A stretch of 32,500 bases of DNA from assembly GCA_017398105.1 (NCBI GenBank), contig JAFQHF010000047.1:1-32500 (forward strand). Direction: 5' to 3'. The notes under the pieces were generated by a model that had not been told where the DNA came from, searched no databases, and saw nothing but the letters and a program-made list of their open reading frames with translations. Origin of the DNA: Oscillospiraceae bacterium. GTDB lineage: Bacteria > Bacillota_A > Clostridia > Oscillospirales > Oscillospiraceae. The number at the start of each line of letters is the position of its first letter. Position 1 is the stretch's first letter. Positions 14,388 to 22,008 of the stretch are shown one piece after another. Position numbers and translations under genes: made by a program.

Positions 14388-15041
14388 ATGTTTACACCGC
14401 AGCAGATCGATCAGATCTCTTTTGGCCGCGCCACCTTCGGCGGCTATGATATGCAGCAGGTCGATGAATTCCTGGAGCCTCTGACCGAGGACTACGTTAC
14501 CCTGTACAAGGAAAATGCCCTGCTCAAGAGCAAGATGCGCGTTCTGGTTGGCAAGCTGGAAGAGTACCGCAAGAACGAAGCTTCCATGAAGGATGCCGTT
14601 GTCAATGCCCAGAAGACCTGCGACAAGATGGTTGCCGAGGCAGAAGCCAAGTGCGCCAAGATGCTGCAGCAGGCCAATACCATGGCTGTTGCCAACACCC
14701 AGACCTCCGATGCCCAGATCGCCGCTGAGAACGCCCGTGTGGAGGAAGCCCGTCAGGCTGCCGCTGCCAAGATCGGCGAGCTGCAGGAGCAGCTGCGTTC
14801 CTGCATTCAGGCTCTGGACCGCATCAAGACCGCCAACGCCCCCGCAGCTCCCGCTGCCAAGGCAGAGAATGCTGATGTTGCCGATGAGATCGCCCAGAAC
14901 ATTGAGGCTATGATCGGCACCACCGTGGACACCGCCCCCAAGGCCGCCCCCAAGCATCCCACTGCCAACGACACGACCACCAGCAAGTTTGCCAGCCTGA
15001 ACCTGCAGTTCGGCCGCAACTACGACCCCAAGGCAAAGTAA
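14388..15041 (+). CDS. divIVA: DivIVA domain-containing cell division protein
   Basis: This 217-residue protein marks negatively curved membrane at poles and septa. The N-terminal lipid-binding domain (about 1-60) has the family pattern FTPQQIDQISFGRATFGGYD...VDEFLEPLTEDY, and the FGRATFGGYD loop matches the FxxxxRGYD region. A long coiled coil (about 30-165) and an Ala/Pro-rich tail (165-217) follow. The ribosome-binding site AAGGGG is at 14372-14377. In many relatives ylmG/yggT and ylmH sit between sepF and divIVA; both are absent here. Confidence 0.92.
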   Translation: MFTPQQIDQISFGRATFGGYDMQQVDEFLEPLTEDYVTLYKENALLKSKMRVLVGKLEEYRKNEASMKDAVVNAQKTCDKMVAEAEAKCAKMLQQANTMAVANTQTSDAQIAAENARVEEARQAAAAKIGELQEQLRSCIQALDRIKTANAPAAPAAKAENADVADEIAQNIEAMIGTTVDTAPKAAPKHPTANDTTTSKFASLNLQFGRNYDPKAK

Positions 15042-15049
15042 TCCTATAT

Positions 15050-15294
<245 letters not shown>

Positions 15295-15333
15295 GCGCCT
15301 ACAATATTGATTTTTCAAATGGAGGTTATTCCA

Positions 15334-18123
15334 ATGGAATACAAAAACACAATTATCACCCCGAAGACCGGTTTCCCCATGAAGGCCGGTCTGCCTGCCC
15401 GGGAGCCCGGTATGCTGAAGAACTGGGAAGCCCAGGACCTGTACAAGGCACTGCTGGAAAAGAATAAGGACCTGCCCCCCTTCGTTCTGCATGACGGCCC
15501 TCCCTTCTCCAACGGCTATATCCACATGGGTCATGCCCTGAACAAGGCACTGAAGGACTTCATCGTCCGCAGCCACGCCATGATGGGCTACTACACTCCC
15601 TATGTCCCCGGCTGGGACAACCACGGCCTGCCCATCGAGAACGCCATCGAAAAGTCCAAGAAGAAGCTGAACAAGGACATGTCCGTTCCCGAATTCCGCA
15701 GCGCCTGCGAAGACTTCGCTCAGGACTTCATCAACAAGCAGCGTGAAGGCTTCAAGCGTCTGGGTGTCGTCGGTGACTGGGAGAATCCCTACCGCACCAT
15801 GGACAAGCACTTTGAAGCCCAGGAAGTCAAGGTCTTTGGCCGGATGTTCGACAAGGGCTTTATCTACAAGGGCCTGAAGCCCGTTACCTGGTGCCCCTTC
15901 TGCGCCACCGCCGTTGCCGAAGCCGACATCGTTTACCAGGATGATCCCTGTACCTCTGTCTACGTCAAGTTCCCCATGAAGGACGATCTGGGCAAGCTGG
16001 CCGGCTTTGATCTGAGCAAGACCTTCTTCGTTATCTGGACTACCACCATCTGGACCCTGCCCGGCAACATGGGTATCTGCCTGCATCCCCGGGATGCCTA
16101 CGTTCTGGTGAAGGCAGAAAACGGTGAAACCTACATCATGGCCGAGGCTCTGATGGAAAAGACCATGAAGATGGGCGGCTTTGAGAACTATGAGGTTCTG
16201 GCAACCTATCCCGGCCAGTTCTTTGAGAATATGCTGGCACAGCATCCCTTCCTGGACAAGACCTCCCGCCTGGTGAACGCCGAGTACGTTACCATGGATT
16301 CCGGTACCGGCTGTGTCCACACTGCTCCCGGCTTCGGTGCCGACGACTACCAGACCTGCATGCGCTACGGCATGGAGCTGGTTGTTCCCGTTGACGACTA
16401 CGGCCGCCACACCGACTACGCAGGCAAGTACGCCGGTCTTTCCACCGAGAAGTCCAACCCCATCATCCTGGAGGATATGCGTGAAAGCGGAATGCTGTTC
16501 GCTTCCGAGGATATCATCCACTCCTATCCCCATCACGACCGCTGCAAGAAGCCCGTCATCTTCCGTGCCACTCCCCAGTGGTTCTGCTCTGTGGAATCCT
16601 TCAAGGACAAGGCCATTGAGGCCATCGAGAATGTCCAGTGGTTCCCCGGCTGGGGCGGCGAGCGTATGGTCAGCATGATCCGTGAGCGTGCCGACTGGTG
16701 CATCTCCCGTCAGCGCCGCTGGGGTCTGCCCATCCCCGTGTTCTACTGCTCCGACTGCGGTAAGCCCGTTTCCAACCCCGAATCCATTGAAAAGATCTCC
16801 AGACTGTTTGATGAATTCGGCTCCAACGTCTGGTTCCAGAAGGAAGCCATGGAGCTGGTTCCCGAAGGCTTCACCTGTCCTCACTGCGGCGGCAAGCATT
16901 TCGTGAAGGAAACCGATACTCTGGACTGCTGGTTCGACTCCGGTTCCACCCACTTCGCTTCCCTGATGAAGGATACCCCCGAGCTGTGGCCCGCTGATGT
17001 TTACCTGGAAGGCGCCGACCAGTACCGCGGCTGGTTCCAGTCCTCCCTCCTGACCTCCGTGGGTGCACTGGATCAGGGCGCTCCCTTCAAGCAGGTTCTG
17101 ACCCACGGCTGGGTCGTTGACGGCCAGGGCCGCGCCATGCACAAGTCCCTGGGCAACGGTGTTGATCCTGCCGATCTGATCAAGGACTTCGGTGCCGACA
17201 TCGTCCGTCTGTGGGCTGCTTCCTCCGACTACCATGCCGACGTCCGCTGCTCCAAGGAGATCTTCAAGCAGGTGGCACAGAACTATCTGAAATTCCGCAA
17301 CACCGCCCGCTACTGCCTGGGCAACCTGAATGACTTCGATGCCAACGATCTGGTGCCCGCTTCCGAGATGGAAGAGCTGGACAAGTGGGTGCTGACCAAG
17401 CTGGACGAGCTGGTGAAGCTGTGCCGCAAGGCTTACAATAACTACGAATTCCACCTGGTCACCCATGCCATCAATGACTTCTGTGTTGTTGAGCTGTCCT
17501 CCTTCTACCTGGATATCCTGAAGGATCGCCTGTACTGTGAAGATGCCAAGGGCCTGCGCCGCCGCTCCGCACAGACTGCTCTGTTCCTGATCCTGGATGC
17601 CATGGCAAAGGTCTTTGCCCCCATCCTGGCCTTCACCTGTGATGAGATCTGGCAGTCCATGCCCCACCGCGAGGGTGACGATGTCCGCAATGTGCTGCTG
17701 AATCAGATGCCCGAATCCTTCGAGGGCTACGCTCTGGATCAGGCTGCCATGGACAAGTGGAGCACCGTCATGAAGCTGCGTCAGGATGTCAACGGCGTTC
17801 TGGAGAAGGCCCGTGCCGACAAGCGCATCGGTAAGGCTCTGGAAGCCCATGTGACCCTGGAAACTGCAGACGAGGCTCTGAAGGCCGCCTGCGAGGGTCT
17901 GAACCTGGCCGAAATCTGCATCGTCTCCGCCTGCACCTGGGGTTCTGCCGTTGAAGGCGCTGAGGTTGGCACCGGTGTCAACTTCCCCGCACTGACCATC
18001 GGTGTTTCCGAAGCCAAGGGCGAAAAGTGCCCCCGCTGCTGGATGCACAGCGAAGCCGCCGATGAAAACGGCCTGTGCCCCCGCTGCGCCGGTGTTATCG
18101 CCAGACTGGAAGTCGAACTGTAA
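15334..18123 (+). CDS. ileS: Isoleucyl-tRNA synthetase
   Basis: This class I synthetase of 929 residues charges tRNA-Ile. The HIGH motif is H64-M-G-H67. The CP1 editing domain includes VIWTTTIWTLPGN. WCISRQRRWGLPIP is the usual connective motif. The KMSKS position reads A-M-H-K-S-L-G-N, with M602-H603-K604-S605, so His replaces the first Ser. A C-terminal zinc knuckle has C899/C902 and C915/C918, as in bacterial type-1 IleS. GGAGG at 15321-15325 fixes ATG 15334. Expression is governed by the T-box just upstream, and a strong terminator follows. Confidence 0.97.
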   Translation: MEYKNTIITPKTGFPMKAGLPAREPGMLKNWEAQDLYKALLEKNKDLPPFVLHDGPPFSNGYIHMGHALNKALKDFIVRSHAMMGYYTPYVPGWDNHGLPIENAIEKSKKKLNKDMSVPEFRSACEDFAQDFINKQREGFKRLGVVGDWENPYRTMDKHFEAQEVKVFGRMFDKGFIYKGLKPVTWCPFCATAVAEADIVYQDDPCTSVYVKFPMKDDLGKLAGFDLSKTFFVIWTTTIWTLPGNMGICLHPRDAYVLVKAENGETYIMAEALMEKTMKMGGFENYEVLATYPGQFFENMLAQHPFLDKTSRLVNAEYVTMDSGTGCVHTAPGFGADDYQTCMRYGMELVVPVDDYGRHTDYAGKYAGLSTEKSNPIILEDMRESGMLFASEDIIHSYPHHDRCKKPVIFRATPQWFCSVESFKDKAIEAIENVQWFPGWGGERMVSMIRERADWCISRQRRWGLPIPVFYCSDCGKPVSNPESIEKISRLFDEFGSNVWFQKEAMELVPEGFTCPHCGGKHFVKETDTLDCWFDSGSTHFASLMKDTPELWPADVYLEGADQYRGWFQSSLLTSVGALDQGAPFKQVLTHGWVVDGQGRAMHKSLGNGVDPADLIKDFGADIVRLWAASSDYHADVRCSKEIFKQVAQNYLKFRNTARYCLGNLNDFDANDLVPASEMEELDKWVLTKLDELVKLCRKAYNNYEFHLVTHAINDFCVVELSSFYLDILKDRLYCEDAKGLRRRSAQTALFLILDAMAKVFAPILAFTCDEIWQSMPHREGDDVRNVLLNQMPESFEGYALDQAAMDKWSTVMKLRQDVNGVLEKARADKRIGKALEAHVTLETADEALKAACEGLNLAEICIVSACTWGSAVEGAEVGTGVNFPALTIGVSEAKGEKCPRCWMHSEAADENGLCPRCAGVIARLEVEL

Positions 18124-18139
18124 TCATCCCATACAATAT

Positions 18140-18168
18140 GTCCCCGGAGTTTTTCTCCGGGGACTTTT
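18140..18168 (+). terminator. Intrinsic terminator after ileS
   Basis: A perfect 10-bp stem (GTCCCCGGAG 18140-18149 with 18155-18164) and a TTTTT loop are followed by TTTT. Confidence 0.92.
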
Positions 18169-18191
18169 GCGTGAATACAGGAAATCTTTGG

Positions 18192-18220
18192 TTGACTTTC
18201 AGTAAAACTACAGGTATTAT
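18192..18220 (+). promoter_or_regulatory. Sigma-A promoter of the secreted protein gene
   Basis: TTGACT (18192-18197), a 17-nt spacer and TATTAT (18215-18220) lie 55 nt upstream of the ATG. This is a near-consensus housekeeping promoter. Confidence 0.8.
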
Positions 18221-18274
18221 TAACTTAGAATACGCGGTTTTTTGCCGCAGGTTATCAACAAGGAGGAACCTACC

Positions 18275-18907
18275 ATGAAGAGAACTTCCCGCAGACTGTT
18301 TGCCCTGCTGCTGGCTCTGATCATGGCTCTGTCCATGATCCCCATGTCCGCCGGTGCAAAGACCCTGAACGAGGTCGTTTCCGGCAACAGCAACTACACC
18401 CGGTATAATTTTGAGGACGGTACCTACATCATCGTAGACAACACTACCGGTCTGATCATCGCATCCACCAGCGGCGACTACAACATCAGCGAAAACCACT
18501 GCCATGATCACGCTTTCGGCTACACCGTCAACCGCGACGGCCACTTCTATGCCTGTGATTGCGGTATCCGTGGCTTTGTGACCCCCCACCTGGACGCTAA
18601 GGATGCCATTGACGGCAAGTGCTACTGCGGCTATGTTTACTACGACAAGGCAGAGCTGACTGTCCTGTGGCTGTCCGGCATGGTTCTGTCTCCCCGCTTC
18701 ACCAAGGACACCACCGAGTATGTGGGCAAGCTGAACTACGACACCATCACTGAGACGGAAGTTTCCGCCATCACCCTGGATGCCAGAGCCACCGTGGAAA
18801 TCCCCGAGGATCTGACCATCAAGGAAGGCAAGAACGTCTTCGAGTTCGTCGTCACCGCTGAGGACGGCGTGACCACCAAGACCTACACCGTTACGGTGGA
18901 AAAGTAA
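18275..18907 (+). CDS. Secreted protein with Cys/His-rich middle and cadherin-like beta-sandwich
   Basis: This 210-residue protein has a clear Sec signal peptide: MKRTSRR, a hydrophobic stretch to about residue 24, and likely cleavage after SAGA (residue 28). The middle (about 75-125) is rich in Cys and His (NHCHDH, H-x-YACDCG, KCYCGYVYYD), a spacing that could bind a metal. The C-terminal 80 residues resemble the bacterial cadherin-like beta-sandwich (PF12733 type): a LTVLWLSGMVLSPRF start, TTEYVGKL, LKEGKN-like EGKNVFEFVVTAEDG, and TKTYTVTVEK. AGGAGG at 18261-18266 fixes the start. It is a single-gene unit with its own promoter and terminator. The function is not known; a cell-surface or matrix role is only a guess. 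Confidence 0.82.
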   Translation: MKRTSRRLFALLLALIMALSMIPMSAGAKTLNEVVSGNSNYTRYNFEDGTYIIVDNTTGLIIASTSGDYNISENHCHDHAFGYTVNRDGHFYACDCGIRGFVTPHLDAKDAIDGKCYCGYVYYDKAELTVLWLSGMVLSPRFTKDTTEYVGKLNYDTITETEVSAITLDARATVEIPEDLTIKEGKNVFEFVVTAEDGVTTKTYTVTVEK

Positions 18908-18921
18908 TTTCCCGCAACGCA

Positions 18922-18954
18922 AAAACTCCCGCAGCTGACCGCTGCGGGAGTTTT
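18922..18954 (+). terminator. Intrinsic terminator after the secreted protein gene
   Basis: A perfect 14-bp hairpin, AAAACTCCCGCAGC 18922-18935 with 18941-18954 and a 5-nt loop, ends in TTTT. The A-run and T-run on the two sides would let it work on both strands. Confidence 0.92.
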
Positions 18955-18962
18955 CATACTCT

Positions 18963-19119
18963 TTTTTATTTAAATCTTCAATTTTAAATAAAAAGGCATC
19001 GCTTTTTGCGCTGCCGATTCTATGATTTTCAAAAAAGAAAATCATAGAATCCCGTCTCATAAAGTTTTTGACGCACCTTCGGTGCTATAAAAAGCTCTTA
19101 AAGCTTTTTAACAAAAACT
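18963..19119. repeat. Cluster of nested inverted repeats
   Basis: Several perfect inverted repeats follow one another: 18963-18974 with 18983-18994 (12 bp); GATTCTATGATTTTC 19016-19030 with 19037-19051 (15 bp, A6 loop); and an outer pair AGTTTTTG 19063-19070 with 19112-19119. The outer pair encloses GCACC-TTC-GGTGC (19073-19085) and AAAAAGCT 19089-19096 with 19102-19109. The block fills the space between two convergent genes. Parts could end the minus-strand operon, but so much structure is more than a terminator needs. Confidence 0.7.
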
Positions 19120-19165
19120 AGTATCAGTTTGCCGGCAAAGCCGCGAAGTTTTCATAGGTGACCTT

Positions 19166-20536
19166 TTATTGATGCACCACGTTCAGATAATACCGCTCCT
19201 TCTCCGGGTCCAGAGACACCCGGGCTGTGCCCTGCTCCAGGCGGAAGCCCATATTCTGCCCGGTGATTTTGATTTCTTCCCCATTGGTAATGGAAGCGGT
19301 TAGTTCTGCAATCTTCAGATTGGAGCCCAGACGGGTAGCCATGTCGTAGCCGTACCTGGGTTCTCCCATGCCGCCGTTATCCTCGCTCCCTTCCTGATGA
19401 TACCGCACCTGCACGCATACTGTCTCACCGGGCCCGATCTCCACCGGGAACCGCCGGTACATCAATCGGTTTTTTCCTGCCACATCCCAGAAAATGTTGT
19501 CGATGCTGACATAACCATAGGTATCGCTGTAAATCCCGCCGGCCAGATACTTTGCCGCACCCTCGTACAATACCTCCGGCGCCGCCAGTGCATGCGGCGG
19601 ATAATCATGGCTTTCGATCCAAATATCGTAGGTTTTCGAAAAGCGCCGCAGCATTTCCTCCAAAGTGGCATCGTAGGTTTCCAGCCGGTAGGTGACCTGA
19701 TCGGTGCTGCTGGTTTCCGTAATGTTATAGGTCAGGTTTCCGCTGAATTCCGGTGCCGGTATGTCCTCTCCCGCCACCAGCAGCCAGCCCTCCCCGCTGC
19801 CGTCCGGCTCTGCCCCGAACATCATGTCGAATTCTCCGGTTTTGGCATCGGTGCCACCGGATTTCCAGTTGTAGGCCCACAGCCTCGTGTTCTCCGGCTT
19901 CACGAACCGTATCCGCAGAAAGGCTCCCTGGGGTTCCTCCGGGCCGTCATAGCGGATATCCGCAAAGTGATAGACCTTCACCCGTTCCCGCAAAACGGGC
20001 GCCGCCGCCAGGGCTTCCTCCAGATGGTTTCCTTCTTCCACAGCCTTCCGGTAAGCCTTCCAGCTTCCTGCCTTCTTCACCGAGGAATGTGCATCCACGC
20101 TCAGAAGTAAGCCCGCCTCCACCGGCTTTCCGTCCACCGTGACGGCGGGAAAATCTTCTTCCGGGTCAGTCAGCCGGCCTTCAAAGGGATAGGCAAGATC
20201 CGCCGTCACAGCCGTCTGCCCCCTGTTTGTCAGCTGATAGGTGTCCGTCACCAAAACATCGACCCGTCTGAACTGGCCGTCCATCAGTGCTTCCCAGTCC
20301 CGGGCAAAGGGCGCAAAATCAAAGTCCACATGGCGCGCTGCTTTCAGCTCTTCTGTCCCGGAGATTCCCGTCATAGGCAGCACCGGGCCCCGGTAAAAGG
20401 AAAAGGCACCGCTTCCGCCCCCAAAAGGATAGTATTTGTAATCCATCTGAAACAGATTCAGCAGACCGATAACCAGCAGAAAGATCGTCAGTCCCGGGGT
20501 AGCCGGAATCTTTCCCCATTTTTTCTTTTTTCTCAC
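19166..20536 (-). CDS. Unrecognised membrane-anchored extracytoplasmic protein
   Basis: I do not recognise a family for this 456-residue protein. A basic start (MRKKKKWGK) and one hydrophobic segment (about 15-32) suggest a type II membrane anchor with a large outer domain. The rest is rich in aromatic and acidic residues and beta-type segments, with a duplicated theme of Y-rich stretches but no clear catalytic motif. The start is GTG 20536, preceded by AGGAGGGAT (20541-20549), and it overlaps the stop codon of the MerR-RDD gene by 4 nt (GTGA). The two are therefore translationally coupled and probably work together, for example as a signal-receiving pair. Confidence 0.75.
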   Translation of the reverse strand: MRKKKKWGKIPATPGLTIFLLVIGLLNLFQMDYKYYPFGGGSGAFSFYRGPVLPMTGISGTEELKAARHVDFDFAPFARDWEALMDGQFRRVDVLVTDTYQLTNRGQTAVTADLAYPFEGRLTDPEEDFPAVTVDGKPVEAGLLLSVDAHSSVKKAGSWKAYRKAVEEGNHLEEALAAAPVLRERVKVYHFADIRYDGPEEPQGAFLRIRFVKPENTRLWAYNWKSGGTDAKTGEFDMMFGAEPDGSGEGWLLVAGEDIPAPEFSGNLTYNITETSSTDQVTYRLETYDATLEEMLRRFSKTYDIWIESHDYPPHALAAPEVLYEGAAKYLAGGIYSDTYGYVSIDNIFWDVAGKNRLMYRRFPVEIGPGETVCVQVRYHQEGSEDNGGMGEPRYGYDMATRLGSNLKIAELTASITNGEEIKITGQNMGFRLEQGTARVSLDPEKERYYLNVVHQ

Positions 20537-21411
20537 AGAAATCCCTCCTGAAGCAGTACCACCAGCACCTCTGATGCCAGGATTCCCAGCCAGACCAGAA
20601 TATACAGGCCAAACCGCCAGACCTTATCATCCTTGAACGTCAGGTCAGAATCCGCTTCCCAGGGAAGCTCCTCGCCGGCCTCTGCTGCCTGATAGCTGCG
20701 GTAATGAAAATACATACTCACCAGAGGAATGCGCATACACTCGCCCTCCCAGAGGACGCAGCAGGTTCTCTGGATGGCAGCACTGTAGCTGAGCCGTCCG
20801 CCATCCGTATCCGTGACCCGGATTCCAAAAATCGCTTTTCCCGGCGTGGTTGCAAACAGCTGCAGGCACAGCGGTTCCAGCAGCACCAGAGTCAGCAGTG
20901 TCAGCAGCAGTGTCATCGCCTGGCTCCGTTCACCGGGAAATACGATCCCCACCAGAAAGCCGCAGACCATCATGTCCAGATCCCGGGCCCAGAACCGCCG
21001 CCAGGGCAGATTCAGTGACGGTACCCGATCCTGCCGCAGAACTGCCTCAGACTCCAGCCTCTGCAGATAAAAGGATGCGTTCATTGCACCATAGGTTTCC
21101 TTCTCCCGAAGCATAAACTGCGTCACTTCTCCGGCCCGTTCCAGCTGCCGTTGCTTCCGCACCTGTTCTGCGAGGGTCTGCTGCAGAGCATCTTCCAGAG
21201 ACCTGTTCCCGGACTGGAGTTCCTTCAACGTTTCGATGGACACATCCAGAGACCGCAGCAGTCTGATCTTCAGCAGCTCTTCCGCCTCCGCTTCCGTATA
21301 GACCCGGTAGCCGTTTTCCTTCCGCTCCGGGTGGATGAGCCCCTCTGCCTCATAGTAGCGGATGTTGGCCCGGGCCATGCCCGTACGGTTCTCCATTTCC
21401 TTAATGGTCAC
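20533..21411 (-). CDS. MerR family regulator fused to an RDD membrane domain
   Basis: From GTG 21411 this is a 292-residue protein. Residues about 1-68 are a MerR-type winged helix (MTIKEMENRTGMARANIRYYEAEGLI...ENGYRVYTEAE). Residues 70-115 form the usual MerR coiled coil. The C-terminal part is an RDD domain: PWRRFWARDLDMMV, two hydrophobic segments, TPGKAIFGIRVTD, and a final hydrophobic helix near the end. It is thus a predicted membrane-bound DNA-binding protein. An in-frame ATG at 21438 lies within the -10 box of its own promoter (21437-21442) and so cannot start translation; GGGGGAG sits 5 nt before GTG 21411. It overlaps the next gene by 4 nt. Confidence 0.85.
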   Translation of the reverse strand: MTIKEMENRTGMARANIRYYEAEGLIHPERKENGYRVYTEAEAEELLKIRLLRSLDVSIETLKELQSGNRSLEDALQQTLAEQVRKQRQLERAGEVTQFMLREKETYGAMNASFYLQRLESEAVLRQDRVPSLNLPWRRFWARDLDMMVCGFLVGIVFPGERSQAMTLLLTLLTLVLLEPLCLQLFATTPGKAIFGIRVTDTDGGRLSYSAAIQRTCCVLWEGECMRIPLVSMYFHYRSYQAAEAGEELPWEADSDLTFKDDKVWRFGLYILVWLGILASEVLVVLLQEGFL

Positions 21412-21436
21412 AGACACTCCCCCTCTCTTTTGAGCC

Positions 21437-21467
21437 ATTATATACTATCAAGCCACTTGACAGTCAA
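21437..21467 (-). promoter_or_regulatory. MerR-type promoter: 19-bp spacer with dyad operator
   Basis: On the minus strand TTGACT (21467-21462) and TATAAT (21442-21437) are 19 bp apart, the long spacer typical of MerR-activated promoters. The spacer region carries the dyad ACTGTCAAG-TGG-CTTGATAGT (21464-21444), with eight of nine positions matching. The regulator encoded just downstream is the likely binder, which would make the operon self-regulated. Confidence 0.75.
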
Positions 21468-21524
21468 GGGTTTTCCGCATAAAAACCTCCCGAAAAAATA
21501 TTTTTGAAAATTGTAAAATAATGC

Positions 21525-21552
21525 TTGACATTTTCGAATACCGTGCTATAAT
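21525..21552 (+). promoter_or_regulatory. Consensus promoter of the tRNA-Thr/tRNA-Tyr unit
   Basis: TTGACA (21525-21530), a 16-nt spacer and TATAAT (21547-21552), both boxes in perfect consensus, lie 20 nt upstream of tRNA-Thr. The unit is divergent from the MerR-RDD operon. Confidence 0.9.
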
Positions 21553-21572
21553 ACTCTCGTTCGGTTCGAGAC

Positions 21573-21648
21573 GCCGGTATAGCTCAGTTGGTAGAGCAAC
21601 TGATTTGTAATCAGTAGGTCGGGGGTTCGAGTCCGTCTACCGGCTCCA
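21573..21648 (+). tRNA. tRNA-Thr (anticodon TGT)
   Basis: The gene is 76 nt. Acceptor GCCGGTA pairs with TACCGGC, followed by discriminator T and an encoded CCA. The D arm is GCTC...GAGC. The anticodon stem ACTGA/TCAGT encloses the loop TTTGTAA, giving TGT at 21606-21608. The T arm has GGTTCGAGTCC. It is read from the consensus promoter at 21525 together with tRNA-Tyr, 17 nt downstream. Confidence 0.97.
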
Positions 21649-21665
21649 AGCCGATAATCAAATAT

Positions 21666-21750
21666 GGGGGAGTTCCCGAGTGGCCAAAGGGGACAGACTG
21701 TAAATCTGCTGCGTTTCGCTTCGATGGTTCGAATCCGTCCTCCCCCACCA
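21666..21750 (+). tRNA. tRNA-Tyr (anticodon GTA)
   Basis: The 85-nt gene is a class II tRNA with a long variable arm (CTGCGTTTCGCTTCG region). Acceptor GGGGGAG pairs with CTCCCCC, with discriminator A and an encoded CCA. The anticodon loop CTGTAAA sits in a CAGA/TCTG-type stem, and GTA is at 21700-21702. It is followed at once by an intrinsic terminator. Confidence 0.96.
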
Positions 21751-21751
21751 G

Positions 21752-21784
21752 AAAAAGTCCGAATGCTTTGCATTCGGACTTTTT
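21752..21784 (+). terminator. Intrinsic terminator of the tRNA unit
   Basis: A perfect 15-bp stem (AAAAAGTCCGAATGC 21752-21766 with 21770-21784) and a 3-nt loop end in TTTTT, two nt after the CCA of tRNA-Tyr. Confidence 0.93.
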
Positions 21785-21793
21785 CAGTTATAT

Positions 21794-21955
21794 TTGCCTT
21801 GCGGCAAGTTCTATTGCTTCCCAGTGATATTGGCTTACACCAGTGATATTGCCCTTCGGGCAGTTTTGGGCAAATATAATATCACTTTCGCCATGGGCGA
21901 AAATATCACTGTGCCAATAGACACAATATCACTCCGCCATCGGCGGAATATCACT
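21794..21955. repeat. Array of hairpins bordered by AATATCACT / AGTGATATT
   Basis: AATATCACT occurs four times at 21878-21886, 21902-21910, 21925-21933 and 21947-21955, at steps of 24, 23 and 22 nt. Each pair of copies encloses a different short stem: TTTCGCC-ATG-GGCGAAA, TGTG/CACA, TCCGCC-ATC-GGCGGA. The inverted form AGTGATATT occurs at 21823-21831 and 21842-21850, and GCCC-TTC-GGGC lies in the middle at 21851-21861. A TTGCC-TTGC-GGCAA hairpin (21794-21807) opens the block. Stem sequences vary while pairing is kept. The array ends 53 nt before the S23-type gene. It is not a CRISPR: units are about 23 nt and the spacers are self-complementary. Confidence 0.8.
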
Positions 21956-21961
21956 AAAATC

Positions 21962-21990
21962 TTTACAAACTTCTTCTGTATTGATATACT
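21962..21990 (+). promoter_or_regulatory. Promoter of the S23-type/GNAT pair
   Basis: TTTACA (21962-21967), a 17-nt spacer and TATACT (21985-21990) start just after the hairpin array. Transcription would begin near 21997, so the leader before ATG 22009 would be only about a dozen bases, hardly more than the GAGGTGAT ribosome-binding site. Confidence 0.7.
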
Positions 21991-22008
21991 ATTGACGAGG
22001 TGATCTCC

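Noticed and set aside
21546..21773. Minus-strand frame across tRNA-Thr and tRNA-Tyr
   Set aside because: It is made of reverse-complement tRNA sequence, a well-known source of false proteins.
21794..21955. CRISPR array
   Set aside because: Regular AATATCACT spacing suggested it, but repeats are 9 nt, units are only 22-24 nt, the spacers are self-complementary and no cas gene is present.
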